NCBI RefSeq assembly: GCF_003247215.1
Contig: NZ_QKAP01000013.1
Coordinates: 1 to 64,000, forward strand
From: Malonomonas rubra
Lineage (GTDB): Bacteria > Desulfobacterota > Desulfuromonadia > Desulfuromonadales > Geopsychrobacteraceae
DNA length: 64,000 bases
Direction: 5' to 3'
The position numbers and the translations under genes were made by a program. Below, piece by piece: positions 8,537-18,762 of this stretch (its first letter is position 1; each line of letters opens with the position of its first letter). The notes beneath the pieces are model-generated. The model had not been told where the DNA came from. It saw nothing but the letters and a program-made list of their open reading frames with translations, and ran no database searches.

Positions 8537-9715
8537 CTATTCGGTCGCGCCGCAGAGGACCTCCACGCGGCGATTTTCGAAACGTCCCTCTTTGGTGGCG
8601 TTGTCGGCAACCGGTTCCGATTCGCCGAAGCCGCGAGCGGTCAGACGTTTGGCGGGGATGTTGAATTTTTCGACTAACCGGTTTTTGACCGCTTTGGCGC
8701 GGCGCTCGGAAAGTCTCCAATTGTACTCATCCGGTCCAAGGTTGTCGGTGTGACCGTCGATATAAACCAAGTTGCCAGGATAGCTCTCTATACACTGGGC
8801 CGCTTTGGCAATCTCACCATCATATTCCGGTCCGATCTGGTCGCTGTTGAGACCGAAGTTGATCTTCAGGGTCAGCCGGGTCGGACAGCCATCCGCATCG
8901 ACGGAAACTCCCGCCGGTGTTTCTGGACACTTGTCGAGATAATCATAGACACCGTCACCGTCCGAATCGAGCGGGCAGCCGACATTGTCGACCGGAACAC
9001 CTGCCTGGGTGTTGGGGCAGATATCCATCGAATCGATGACACCATCTCCGTCGCTGTCTTTTGGCGGCACTGGGGCCGGGGCTGGGGCCGGGGCTGGAGT
9101 TGGCGCTGGTTCTGGAACTGGTTCGGGTTCTGGTGTTGCAACTTGTTCCTCCACCATAACCGGCACCGGGGCTGGGGCTGGGGCACCGAATTGAACCAGC
9201 AGGCCACCCGAATAGATTAGGTTGTTTTCCGATTCCGGTTCCCAATCTGTGAGATCGAGCAGATAGCGCACGTCGCCGCGTAGCGCAATTACGTCGTTGA
9301 TAAAGTATTTAATGCCACCACCAATGTTGCCGAACAGGTGACGGGTGCTTGAGCCGACCTCAGGATTGCTGTTGATTTCCCCCCCCCCGATTGCCAGATA
9401 GGGAACCAAGGCATTGTCTGGTTGAAAGTGATACAGCGCATCAAGCCGTAAGGTACGAACTTTGCTGTCGGTATCGCCGGCATTTTCGCCTTCAGCTTTC
9501 GTCAGGCCGTACACCGCTTCCAAGGTTGCTCGATCGGTCAGATTGTAGCCGAGTCCGAGAGAAAAGTAGGTTGAATTATCGAAATTCTGATCATTATCAA
9601 AAATATGCTCGCCGAACATTGTCGACACACTAAAGGCGCCGGGCAGGTTTCCCGCCCAAATAGGAGTAGATAGAAGTAATACAAACAGAATAGCTAGTGC
9701 AAGGCGGTTGATCAT
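8537..9715 (-). CDS. OmpA-family outer membrane protein with TSP3 repeats
   Basis: About 392 residues from ATG 9715 (AGGAGG upstream; the longer frame to 9796 has no site). A signal peptide (LALAILFVLLLSTPIWA) is followed by an eight-strand barrel-like domain of about 170 residues rich in alternating aromatic strands (YFSLGLGYNL, TLRLDALYHF). Then comes a Pro/Ala/Glu linker, two thrombospondin type 3 Ca-binding repeats (DSDGDGVIDSMDICPN and DSDGDGVYDYLDKCPE) and an OmpA/MotB peptidoglycan-binding domain with HTDNLG and SERRAKAV. It anchors the outer membrane to the cell wall. The linker is encoded by a low-complexity GGGGCT-type repeat near 9070-9180. Confidence 0.92.
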   Translation of the reverse strand: MINRLALAILFVLLLSTPIWAGNLPGAFSVSTMFGEHIFDNDQNFDNSTYFSLGLGYNLTDRATLEAVYGLTKAEGENAGDTDSKVRTLRLDALYHFQPDNALVPYLAIGGGEINSNPEVGSSTRHLFGNIGGGIKYFINDVIALRGDVRYLLDLTDWEPESENNLIYSGGLLVQFGAPAPAPVPVMVEEQVATPEPEPVPEPAPTPAPAPAPAPVPPKDSDGDGVIDSMDICPNTQAGVPVDNVGCPLDSDGDGVYDYLDKCPETPAGVSVDADGCPTRLTLKINFGLNSDQIGPEYDGEIAKAAQCIESYPGNLVYIDGHTDNLGPDEYNWRLSERRAKAVKNRLVEKFNIPAKRLTARGFGESEPVADNATKEGRFENRRVEVLCGATE

Positions 9716-9837
9716 CAGCTCCTCCTGTAAAGAGAATGAACGTGAATTGGATAGCAATATTTCAATGTAGCGGAAAGGTTTTTTAAAGATAAACACTCAA
9801 TTCTGAAAGTGCAACCTTCCCAGTCAAAATTTATAGT

Positions 9838-11523
9838 TCAGCTGCTAAGCAACAGGCATAGCTGATCTTCTGCATCGAGATTGTCGAGATCGAGAATCTG
9901 TAAATCCTCTTGCCAGCAGGCAAGACAGAAGTCGATGAAGATCTGGCAACTGATATCCAATTTCTCGGGAACAGACTGCACCTGGCGGCGGAACTCAGCG
10001 GAGACCTCTTCGTTTTCCATCGTCTGGGCTTTGAGCAGTAGAAGGTCTTCTGCCGTCAATGGTTCGGGGCTGAAGGCGCGGCCAAGAATCCGGTTGGCGA
10101 TTGCTGTCAGGAAAAGCATGGAAAGGCTGGGAAGCTCCGTCTCCGTTTCTGGATTGGGCAAGGCAAAAGGGAGTTTGTCGAACAATCGTTGCAGGTCGCC
10201 GATTTGCAGTAGGCGTAACTTAGTCCGTTCGAGGGCATTACTAGTGCAGATCGATTGTAGCGAACTCGGTTCATTTGCGGTAGCTTCGCAGTAAAGGACT
10301 GGCGGGTTTTCCAGCAGGGCATCGAGAAACAGCTGCTCAGGGTAGTCGAGGTATGGCCCGATCGGGCCAACCAAGAGCTCACGCGCTTTGTTCTGTAACT
10401 GTTGCAGCAGGCTGTGGCCCAGCTGAAACAATTGCAGCAGGTAAGTCGAATCGACGAGCCGTTCCGCTTCGTCGATATCGGTTCCGACTTGATGCTCCAT
10501 GGCAAGATTAAGAGTGTCGTAGATCTCCTGCAGCGATTTCCCAACTTCGCTGGCGGAGGAAATGTCTGTGTTGTCAGCGCTCATCTTCCGGTTGGCCAGC
10601 ATGCAGAGCTCGGTGGCCAGCTCATGATTAAGGCCGTTGGTCAACACCTCTGCGAGCAGGCTTTTAGGACTGGCCTGAACCAGCAATGCCCCTGGATTTT
10701 GCAGCTCGTCCGCCTCAAGCCGGTAATCACTTTTTCCGCCTGGGATAAAATCCTCCGGGGAAATAAAACTGTAGATGTTTTTCGCTTCCGCAGGGGGGGC
10801 AAAGCCAAGGTCGGCCAGCCGGCTGTTGCGCCCCTGGAATACCTCTTCTTCAAGAGACGCCATGATTTCGCTGCGAATCATTTCCATGATCAACAGGTAG
10901 GATTGCTGCGCCTGTTCCATGATGATTTTTAGGAACGCGCCGATGATTTTGGCCGCATCGTCAGTGGCGAAATCAATATCGTAAAGAGATTCGAGCCGTC
11001 TGGCGTTCTCCGCATCGTCATCGTCATAGACTTCCAGTCCGCGCGTGATGACCAGATGTTTTTTCAAAAAGATGGCCAGAATTTCCGGTTCAATTTCCCG
11101 GACCAGCTGACAGACTTTGTCCGGTCCGGTTTCCAGTAACAACTGAATCCAGTGGAGCGAAAGCACCGGGCTAACAGTATCACCATCCCAGCAGTCGAGG
11201 TCGAGCAGGGTGGTGATCTGTTCGCTGCTCGCCAGCATCAACAGCTCGGCGGAGTATTCGCTGCCCAGCTCATTGATCGTCATGTAGAGTTCTTGGGGGT
11301 GCAACTGAGGAGTGAGTTGTTCGGCATCTGATGCGTTTAGCAACAGGTCGTATTTTTTTTTGCCGTATGCCTGACGGATCATCTCTAGCCGTTCGCCGCT
11401 GGTGAGGGCGTTATATTCCTTGGTTGAGATTTGGCGTCCCTGACGCAACAGGGTCAAGTGTTCGACTTGACGTTCTGCCGGCAGATTGATCCGAGTCATC
11501 GGCTGTTCCTTTCCGTCTTTCAT
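9838..11523 (-). CDS. DUF6178 family protein
   Basis: A 561-residue, Leu- and Glu-rich protein with no signal peptide or membrane helix. Length and overall character (QGRQISTKEYNALTSGERLEMIRQAYGKKKYDLLL at the N-terminus, in pieces) match the DUF6178 proteins of Desulfuromonadales and related sulfate reducers. The function of that family is not known to me. The start at ATG 11523 has AGAGGAA close upstream; ATG 11499 is an alternative with AAGGAA. It stands alone, between the OmpA gene and the divergent histidine kinase gene. Confidence 0.72.
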   Translation of the reverse strand: MKDGKEQPMTRINLPAERQVEHLTLLRQGRQISTKEYNALTSGERLEMIRQAYGKKKYDLLLNASDAEQLTPQLHPQELYMTINELGSEYSAELLMLASSEQITTLLDLDCWDGDTVSPVLSLHWIQLLLETGPDKVCQLVREIEPEILAIFLKKHLVITRGLEVYDDDDAENARRLESLYDIDFATDDAAKIIGAFLKIIMEQAQQSYLLIMEMIRSEIMASLEEEVFQGRNSRLADLGFAPPAEAKNIYSFISPEDFIPGGKSDYRLEADELQNPGALLVQASPKSLLAEVLTNGLNHELATELCMLANRKMSADNTDISSASEVGKSLQEIYDTLNLAMEHQVGTDIDEAERLVDSTYLLQLFQLGHSLLQQLQNKARELLVGPIGPYLDYPEQLFLDALLENPPVLYCEATANEPSSLQSICTSNALERTKLRLLQIGDLQRLFDKLPFALPNPETETELPSLSMLFLTAIANRILGRAFSPEPLTAEDLLLLKAQTMENEEVSAEFRRQVQSVPEKLDISCQIFIDFCLACWQEDLQILDLDNLDAEDQLCLLLSS

Positions 11524-11643
11524 ATTTCCTCTTTCAAAAAGGGACCTACTCTAAAGCAGTCATCACTTTTTTTCAATATATTCGGTAGCTGTTTGTTCGG
11601 GAAATCAAGCTTTTACTTCAAATAACGATGGAATATTGATAAG

Positions 11644-14067
11644 TTGTTGGTAATTTTTTGGGGGGGACTGCGAGTTTTGAAGTTGAGTTTCCGGAATTTA
11701 TCGATCCGAAAAAAACTGACCGCATTGATGATGTTAATCTGCGTGTTGATCCTGACCATTGTCAGCGGCATTTATGCTGTCGGTGAATTGTACTCTACGC
11801 GGAGTTTTTTAGAGCGTGAATTGACAGCGCTTGGGGGGGCTTTGGGCGACAGCTGTAAAAAGTTGCTCATGATTCAACATATTTCCACCACTGAAGATAT
11901 TTTAGCCTCGTTGCGCGGGCACTCGAGTATTCGCGCTGCTTTCCTGTTCAATCAGGATGGTGAACCTGTTACCCAATATCTTGATAGCTCCGCCATGCCT
12001 TTTATTTTGGCTGCAATCGCGCACGATTTTCCCGACTCGGCAAATAAGTTCTGGCTGAATCTAAAACAACGGGAAGTAATTACCAGTCTGCAGCATTTCA
12101 GTGTTTTTCTGCCGATAACCTATAACGATCAGCAAATTGGCAGCTTGTATTTGTTGAGCGATCTGAAAACGTTTTACGTTCACCTCAATCGGGTCGCTTT
12201 TGCTGTTCTGGTTTTGTTAGGCATGTTGTTGCTTTTTTCGTGGTGGCTAGCGGGACGATTGCAGCGCCCGGTCTCCAAGCCGTTGTTAAGCCTTGTCGAT
12301 ACGATGGCCCTGATTTCCAGGGAAAGAAACTTCACCGTTCGGGCCAAAAAAGAAAGCCAGGATGAAATCGGACAGTTGGTCGATGGATTTAATAACATGC
12401 TGGAACAGATCGATAACCATCGCCAGGAACTGGTCGAACATCAACATTCTCTCGAAGCTACTGTCGAGGAACGGACAGAAGAATTGCGAAAGTTGGTGTC
12501 GGTGCTTGAATACGCAAAACAACAGGCTGAAGCTGCCAGTGAAGCTAAATCGCAATTTCTTGCCAATATCACCCATGAATTGCGTACTCCACTGATCGGG
12601 GTACTGGGGATGAATGAGCTGATGTTTCGTACCTCGCTCGATGAACAGCAGCAGATGCTGGCGAAGACCGTGCAAAGTTCAGGTGAAAATCTGCTTGAGT
12701 TGATCAACAACGTGCTCGACTATTCGAAGATCGAGGCCGGTAAGATGCAGCTTGAAAAGGCCGAGTTCTCCCTCTATCAGGTTGTTGATGATGTTTTAAA
12801 CCTGCTGGCTGGTACCGCCGCTGAAAAAGGCTTATCCCTCTACTCCCGGATTCCGTTGCAGGCAACCTGCAAGGTTCTAGGGGACAAGGTCCGTATCCGG
12901 CAGATTTTGATGAACCTGATCGGTAACGCGATCAAGTTTACCGAGCAGGGGGCGGTGACGGTCAATGTGGCCTGCATGACAAAACCTACTTCGGTTACAG
13001 AATTTGCCATTGAAATCATCGATACCGGGATCGGCATGGATGTGAAAGCTCAGGAGCAGATCTTTACCGTTTTTTATCAGGCAGATGCCTCCCATACTCG
13101 TAAATATGGCGGAACCGGTCTTGGCCTAACGATTGTCCAGCAATTGGTGAAGCTGCTTGACGGTTCTGTCGAGTTGGAGAGTCAGATCGGAAAAGGAAGC
13201 TGTTTCCGGATCGGATTCTCTTTGCCACTTCTAAAAGAAGGAGGGCTGGCGTTGCCGGAGTCGTTGCGACAACAGCCGGTTTTGGTTTATGTCGGTGATG
13301 ATAGCAGCCAGGAGATTCTGGTGAGCCGATTAACCGAACTGGGAACGATTGTGACGAGTGCGGACTCGGTAGCGGATGCCTGGTACAGGCTCGGCTCCGC
13401 GGAACGGTCCGGTAAGCCGTTTGCCATGATGCTGCTTTCGCCAACTGCAGAATTGCCCGATGGACAGCCCTTATATCAGGCAATCAGAGAAGAGGACAGG
13501 TTGAACACTTTACGGCGGGTCTTGGTGTCGAACCGATCACAGCAAATTGAGTTGCGGAGGCAGGAACACAAACTTTATCTACCTTTCGGCTGGGATCAGC
13601 TGGTCGAAACGCTCAGTTTAAGCTGGCACGAATTACATTTGGTAGAGAAAAGTCCAGTTGCGCAAACAGCTTCCAGCGATTCTGAGGAACCGGCAGCAAA
13701 ACTTTTGCTGGCTGACGGAAGTATCGCCTCGCGTGAGTTGATCAAGATTTCGCTCCGGGAGTTGCCTGTTGAGATCGAGGTGGTGACGAACTTGTCGTTG
13801 CTGAATGAGGTTTCACCTGAGGATTACTGCGCAATGTTGATTGATGTATCCTCCTTCCCGATTGAGCAGTTGGTAGACGTTGGTCAGCAACGATTGCAGA
13901 ATGTTCCTCTGTTTGTGCTTGTTGGTCCTGAAGATGATTTGTCTGAGCTTTCCGAATTGGCAACCGGCATTTTGCACAAACCGTTTAAGTCTGACCTGTT
14001 TGTGCCATTGTTGCAGCCTCTACTGGATGCTGAAGTGGAGATTGCCGAGGATGGGGTCGAACGATGA
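11644..14067 (+). CDS. Membrane histidine kinase with two degenerate receiver-like domains
   Basis: About 807 residues. Order: membrane helix near 24-46, a periplasmic sensor part of about 130 residues, a second helix near 183-203, HAMP (about 205-260), a coiled coil, HisKA with NITHELRTPL (phospho-accepting His about 311), and an HATPase domain with NLIGNAIKFTE, DTGIGM and GGTGLGL. Two receiver-like folds follow. The first lacks the acceptor Asp (MMLLSPTAEL). The second keeps LIDVS and a Lys in HKPF but has a divergent acidic pocket. Only TTG starts are available: 11644, or 11677, which begins LKLSFRNLS and looks more natural. It overlaps the next gene by ATGA, so the two are translationally coupled. 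Confidence 0.87.
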   Translation: MLVIFWGGLRVLKLSFRNLSIRKKLTALMMLICVLILTIVSGIYAVGELYSTRSFLERELTALGGALGDSCKKLLMIQHISTTEDILASLRGHSSIRAAFLFNQDGEPVTQYLDSSAMPFILAAIAHDFPDSANKFWLNLKQREVITSLQHFSVFLPITYNDQQIGSLYLLSDLKTFYVHLNRVAFAVLVLLGMLLLFSWWLAGRLQRPVSKPLLSLVDTMALISRERNFTVRAKKESQDEIGQLVDGFNNMLEQIDNHRQELVEHQHSLEATVEERTEELRKLVSVLEYAKQQAEAASEAKSQFLANITHELRTPLIGVLGMNELMFRTSLDEQQQMLAKTVQSSGENLLELINNVLDYSKIEAGKMQLEKAEFSLYQVVDDVLNLLAGTAAEKGLSLYSRIPLQATCKVLGDKVRIRQILMNLIGNAIKFTEQGAVTVNVACMTKPTSVTEFAIEIIDTGIGMDVKAQEQIFTVFYQADASHTRKYGGTGLGLTIVQQLVKLLDGSVELESQIGKGSCFRIGFSLPLLKEGGLALPESLRQQPVLVYVGDDSSQEILVSRLTELGTIVTSADSVADAWYRLGSAERSGKPFAMMLLSPTAELPDGQPLYQAIREEDRLNTLRRVLVSNRSQQIELRRQEHKLYLPFGWDQLVETLSLSWHELHLVEKSPVAQTASSDSEEPAAKLLLADGSIASRELIKISLRELPVEIEVVTNLSLLNEVSPEDYCAMLIDVSSFPIEQLVDVGQQRLQNVPLFVLVGPEDDLSELSELATGILHKPFKSDLFVPLLQPLLDAEVEIAEDGVER

Positions 14068-16199
14068 AAAAGACTCTTCCTGTTCTGCTCACGTTCTTGC
14101 TGGTTGTTTATTTGACGGCTCTGGGGTGGACTGGCTACGGATTCTGGACAGATTTTTCTCACAGCCAGGAATTCTCGCTTGATCCGCAACAACCGCTTTC
14201 CGTTTCTTTACAGAAAACTGCATCGATAGATTTGTCCGGTCATGGCTTCACCGATGAAACCAGGGTTTTCATGCATTTTGATGTCAATAACCAGGACGCG
14301 ATCGTTGGGTCGACACCACTAATGAGTATTGGGCACGATGTTCATTTGATTGGCGACACCCTGCTGGTAGGAACCAATGGAAATGGTTTGCGACAAGTCG
14401 ATGTCAGCAATCCTTTGAAACCGAAAATGTTAGAGACCCAGTTACAGACCAATTCCAGCATCCTCGATATCAATCGACATGGAAACAATCTTTATGCGAG
14501 CAGTGGCAAGCATGGGCTGCAGATTTTCAAGGTACTTGAAAAAGGGAAAATCTCTCCTTTGCAGCGATTGGATACCTGGTCGATGGCAGTTGCCAGTAAG
14601 GTGGTAGACCATTATCTGTATGTAGCTGCAAATATGGATGGATTACTGGTTTATGACCTGAATGAATTAGAGAGGAAAAAACCGATAGCGATTGTCGATC
14701 CAGGGGCCCAGGTTAGGGGGGTGGACAGCTACGACAAATACCTGTATGTGGTTGCCGGAAGATTGGGGACGTTTATCTATGAGCTGGACAACAAGGGCCT
14801 GCCGTTATTGGTAGGGCGATTAGCAGATGGACGAAGTGCAAGGTCTGTCAAAATTATCGATAACCATCTTTATCTACTGGAGCAGGGAGGGGTAAAGCAG
14901 TATTCATTGGCCAACCCAGCTTCACCTGAATTGGTCGTTGAACGTTTTTATCTAGATTCGCCGACCGAGTTATATTCATTTGATAATGAGATTTTTGTCC
15001 TTGATAGCACCCGCGGGTTAGGTCGAATCGACTGGAGTGGTAACCAATTGGGGGAGGTCGCTGAATTTGTAAATCTTGGCGCAAGGCCGATGGCGTTAAC
15101 CAAAGTAGGTTCTTACCTCTATGCGATTACTGCCGATAAGGAAGTGAAGATCATTGACCCAAAGAAAATCTTGCCTCGTCAAACTATCGCTCGAATACCG
15201 TCACCTAAGCGCATATCAGATTTCCTCGTTGTTGAGGATCATTTGTTTTTGACTTGTCGGGAGGGCCTTTACTCTCTCAATCTAGCCGATCCGGGAGGTC
15301 AGCTTAGACAGCTGAGTAAAGGAAACTTCATTCGTGTTACGCAAAAGGAAGATCGTCTTTGGGTATCAGGCAGTCGAAAAGGAGTAGAGCTGTACGACAT
15401 CACTCAGCCAAGTCGTCCACGAAAAGTAGCTGCGTGGCCTGAAATTAAGGCTTTCGGTTTGGAGGCTGTCGGTGAATATCTGATTGCAGGTCATAGTGTG
15501 GCCGGTGTGTCGCTTCATCGGCGGCTGAATTCAGTTGATATGAAAATGCTGGATCAGGTTTCAGTAAGCAATGTTCTACATATTCATGAAGGGGCAGGGA
15601 TAGTCGCCGTAGCAACAGCTGAAGAGGGGCTGAAGTTCTATCGGATTGATGATGGCCAGTTGTCATTCCTAAGTCAGCTGAAGCTGCCATTCCCGCTTGC
15701 CGATTTTTCGGAGGCTTCAGAGTTTCAGATCGTGGGGAAAACGATTTTTGTCGCTAACGGTAAGGCTGGATTGCTGATTGTTGATATCGAAAACCCAGAG
15801 AAGCCTCAACTAGTCAGTTCGTTAAAGCTCCCCGGCTTTGCCTTGGGCCTGCTGGTTGAGAATGACAGGGTTTACGTCGCGGGTCGTTATCGTGGGCTGC
15901 ATACGGTCGATGTTAGCAAGTTGGACGAGCCGAAACTGGTTGATACGATTGCTATGCCGGCAATTTCAAATCGTATTGTAAGTTATAACGGCATGCTGTA
16001 TGTGAACAACGGCCCGCTGGGAATTGAAGTTATCCCTAAGCCGATTGAGCTTAAGGTAGAGTTAGCTGCCAAGAATAAATTGAAGGTAGACATTCCGCGT
16101 CTGAATATCCCCGGACGGTATAGCTTGTATGTCGGCGATAATGGGCATGCTTCTGCTTTAAACAGTGTACTGGATTTCGTTGAGGGTCAGAATTTGTAA
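14064..16199 (+). CDS. Membrane-anchored LVIVD-repeat beta-propeller protein
   Basis: A 711-residue protein with an N-terminal hydrophobic segment (LPVLLTFLLVVYLTALGW), so it is probably anchored in the inner membrane with the rest outside. About a dozen LVIVD-type repeats follow, each about 42 residues (for example LIGDTLLVGTNGNGLRQVDV and YVAGRYRGLHTVDV, ending in NPxKP). These repeats fold into beta-propellers used for binding. Overlap ATGA with the histidine kinase suggests that it is a sensory or accessory partner of the kinase; that is inference. Its 3' end overlaps the convergent TonB-dependent receptor by 13 bp. Confidence 0.82.
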   Translation: MKKTLPVLLTFLLVVYLTALGWTGYGFWTDFSHSQEFSLDPQQPLSVSLQKTASIDLSGHGFTDETRVFMHFDVNNQDAIVGSTPLMSIGHDVHLIGDTLLVGTNGNGLRQVDVSNPLKPKMLETQLQTNSSILDINRHGNNLYASSGKHGLQIFKVLEKGKISPLQRLDTWSMAVASKVVDHYLYVAANMDGLLVYDLNELERKKPIAIVDPGAQVRGVDSYDKYLYVVAGRLGTFIYELDNKGLPLLVGRLADGRSARSVKIIDNHLYLLEQGGVKQYSLANPASPELVVERFYLDSPTELYSFDNEIFVLDSTRGLGRIDWSGNQLGEVAEFVNLGARPMALTKVGSYLYAITADKEVKIIDPKKILPRQTIARIPSPKRISDFLVVEDHLFLTCREGLYSLNLADPGGQLRQLSKGNFIRVTQKEDRLWVSGSRKGVELYDITQPSRPRKVAAWPEIKAFGLEAVGEYLIAGHSVAGVSLHRRLNSVDMKMLDQVSVSNVLHIHEGAGIVAVATAEEGLKFYRIDDGQLSFLSQLKLPFPLADFSEASEFQIVGKTIFVANGKAGLLIVDIENPEKPQLVSSLKLPGFALGLLVENDRVYVAGRYRGLHTVDVSKLDEPKLVDTIAMPAISNRIVSYNGMLYVNNGPLGIEVIPKPIELKVELAAKNKLKVDIPRLNIPGRYSLYVGDNGHASALNSVLDFVEGQNL

Positions 16200-18643
16200 G
16201 TAAGCCCGGCCCAGTATTGGCGGCCGAGACGATATTCATCTACCTTTTCGCCAAGTGCCACCCTGCGGTTGAAAACATTCAGGATTTCAAGTTCGAAAAC
16301 CAGTCGATTACTTTTATAGCTCGGTGTCTCCCAAGTGAATAACCAATCAAAAATAAGGGAGCTTTGGTTGCTTACCTTTTCGAAAACCTCTAATTCAGCA
16401 CCTGTGTTGGGATCAATGAAAGTGTCACCAGTTGTGTCAACGGATCTGTAGCGGCTTCGGTAGACTGTTTTATTGGTAAATGAGAGGCCGTAGGGAAGCT
16501 TGGTCCGGTAAATTAATTTGCCGGTATATGGACGGCTATAGTTGCTTGCAAGTAATTTGTCTCTTCTTACCGCTCTTCCGTCATACCATACGAACTCATC
16601 GAGTTCGTCAAGTTCGAACAAATCGTCAAAATGCTCGCTATTGGTTTTTGTCTCCTGCCAAGTGACATCAAAAAATAAATAGTGTTTTTGGGTCCATTTT
16701 TCCCAGGAGATGCTGGCTTCTTCGTGGTAGCGTCGTCCTTCGTTTCTGAACTCCTGATAAGTGTAGGTTCCGTCAGGATCGTCTATATTGATGGTAACGA
16801 TTTGATCCTTATAGTCCCGGTGGATGTACAGTAATTCTAGTCTCCCACCGAAGAGTTTTTGGCGAATTCCCGCTGTGAACTCATCGGAGTAAGGGGTATG
16901 AAGGTCTCTTGCTCTGGCTAGATTTATTGATGATCGAGGTTTAAGTTGCCATTCTGGCGGCTGCCCATCAACTAGAACTGCGGGGAATCGCCACCATATC
17001 TCGTAAGGTTTTTTTTGTTCTCGCAAATTGTCCGCTAAAAGATCGTCATTGTAGTATCTGTTGTAACCACCGAAAAATTGGGTTTTGTCATTGCCAAACA
17101 GGTCGTATGTTGTTGCAAATCGTGGAGCGTAGTCGGTGTTTTTCTGGTAGTCGCTGTAGGAAATTCGTAACCCCGGTTTTAACGTTAAGCGGGAGATTTC
17201 CATTTTGTCTTCAATGTAGGCGGAATAGTTACTAACAGAAGCATCTGCTTGGTCTTCCGGATAAACGGTTTTATACCAAAAAAATTGATCTCCATCGATA
17301 CAGTCTTCCTCATTCCCGGTGCAGTCGACCGAGGCATTAACTAATGCAGCAGAGTAGTTTGTCGATGTGTCTATGCGATCATAGGTCGCTTTGACATGTT
17401 TGACTTCGGCCCCTGCCATAGCAAAATGCTCGACTCCTGCTACGTGAACAGGAGGAAATTCCTGGTGAAGATTTACGGTAATGCTTTCTTGGCTTTTTTC
17501 GATATCTCCATAACCGCCTTCAGGGCTTCTCGTTCTGTTAATCGCGGCTCCGGCATCTTTAATGTCTGTCGTGGTCCAGTTGAAATGAGATGTTGGGGCA
17601 TCGCGATTGTTGCCACTCTTTTGCCAGGAAAGATTGGCTTCAGTTTTTCCAATATCGCTTTCATGTTCCAACTTCCCAGCGATTTTGTAGCCGCCATTGT
17701 CCAGCTTGAATTGACTGTCGCTGGTGTGCTTCAGGAAAAGATCTTCTTGGTATTTGTTGTAAAGACCCCCAAGCGTGATTTTCGTTTCTAGAGCGGGTTC
17801 GAAAACATATTTCAGAAAAATGACATCATTTCTCCTGTACTGAGTTTCTTTTTCTGTGAAGAGGGTAAGCGGTATCGCCGATTCAAGGCGGGAGACAAAA
17901 AGAAACAAACCTGAGTTATCGTTGATGGGAAGGTTAAAAAGGCCGTAACTCTTATCTATGGAAAAATTCGGTTGATAACTTTCATCGGTTGAAGTGTAGA
18001 AATCTTCTTCGTAATGTGGATCAATATAAAAATGTGTCCACTCATCACGCGTTGTTTTGTAGCTTAATTCTCCGCCGATTTTAGTCTCTGGATCTTTCGT
18101 CTCAACAATTTCAACACCACCGGTGAACCCCCCGTAACGTGCCGGAATGTTGCTGCGATAAATCGTAACGGATTCAATCAGGTGAGCAGGTAAAAAGAAT
18201 TCTTGTGAATGCCCCGGAATGTCATGAATATAGCTTTTGTTGGTAACATTCGGGTCAAAGTAGCTGTTAAAACCGACTCCGTCGAGGATGTACTTATTGT
18301 CTCCGGGACGACCGCCTGAAATGGAAATTTCCGGTGGTTTGATTTCGCCTGCTTGAAACGAATTATGATACTTTTCCGAAAATTGCACTCCTGGAACCGT
18401 TTCCAGCAAGTCGTTTAGGTTGCCATTGCCAGCCGGAAGAGATTCTATTATGTCTTGATCTCTGATAACCGTAACGGAAAGGTTCTCCATTGATTCTCCA
18501 GTTACGGTCACCGTTGGCATGACGTATACGGATTTCGTTTCTGGTGATGAGTTTTCTTCGGCAAGCGCAAAGCTTGAAAAGGCAAGGCCACAAAGGGTGG
18601 CAAACGTTATTGCGGCTCGAAGGTTTTTTAGTATGTGGAGCAT
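16187..18643 (-). CDS. TonB-dependent outer membrane receptor
   Basis: An 818-residue protein with a signal peptide (ITFATLCGLAFSSFALA) and a plug domain of about 150 residues (VTVTGE, NLNDLLETVPGV, ILDGVGF, IPARYGGFTGG). A long 22-strand-type barrel follows and ends in GLTYKF with the terminal Phe used for barrel insertion. Such receptors import chelates, vitamins or glycans using energy from TonB. The substrate is not readable. A TonB gene lies divergently just upstream, and an LVIVD protein gene converges on its 3' end. Confidence 0.92.
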   Translation of the reverse strand: MLHILKNLRAAITFATLCGLAFSSFALAEENSSPETKSVYVMPTVTVTGESMENLSVTVIRDQDIIESLPAGNGNLNDLLETVPGVQFSEKYHNSFQAGEIKPPEISISGGRPGDNKYILDGVGFNSYFDPNVTNKSYIHDIPGHSQEFFLPAHLIESVTIYRSNIPARYGGFTGGVEIVETKDPETKIGGELSYKTTRDEWTHFYIDPHYEEDFYTSTDESYQPNFSIDKSYGLFNLPINDNSGLFLFVSRLESAIPLTLFTEKETQYRRNDVIFLKYVFEPALETKITLGGLYNKYQEDLFLKHTSDSQFKLDNGGYKIAGKLEHESDIGKTEANLSWQKSGNNRDAPTSHFNWTTTDIKDAGAAINRTRSPEGGYGDIEKSQESITVNLHQEFPPVHVAGVEHFAMAGAEVKHVKATYDRIDTSTNYSAALVNASVDCTGNEEDCIDGDQFFWYKTVYPEDQADASVSNYSAYIEDKMEISRLTLKPGLRISYSDYQKNTDYAPRFATTYDLFGNDKTQFFGGYNRYYNDDLLADNLREQKKPYEIWWRFPAVLVDGQPPEWQLKPRSSINLARARDLHTPYSDEFTAGIRQKLFGGRLELLYIHRDYKDQIVTINIDDPDGTYTYQEFRNEGRRYHEEASISWEKWTQKHYLFFDVTWQETKTNSEHFDDLFELDELDEFVWYDGRAVRRDKLLASNYSRPYTGKLIYRTKLPYGLSFTNKTVYRSRYRSVDTTGDTFIDPNTGAELEVFEKVSNQSSLIFDWLFTWETPSYKSNRLVFELEILNVFNRRVALGEKVDEYRLGRQYWAGLTYKF

Positions 18644-18762
18644 GATGATTTCAAAATGTTTAAAAATAAAACTTTTGGGTCTTTATGCGATTTTGCGGTA
18701 ACTTACCAATGGTTTGTTGTTAAAACAAGTAAATACCTGTTTATGATTTACAAGTACCTTTA

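Noticed and set aside
9060..9190. Tandem repeat array as a mobile or regulatory repeat
   Set aside because: It codes for the Pro/Ala/Glu linker of the OmpA-family protein in frame.
8985..9220. Gly-rich + strand ORFs opposite the OmpA gene
   Set aside because: They are the complement of the Pro/Ala-rich linker and repeats of the porin gene.
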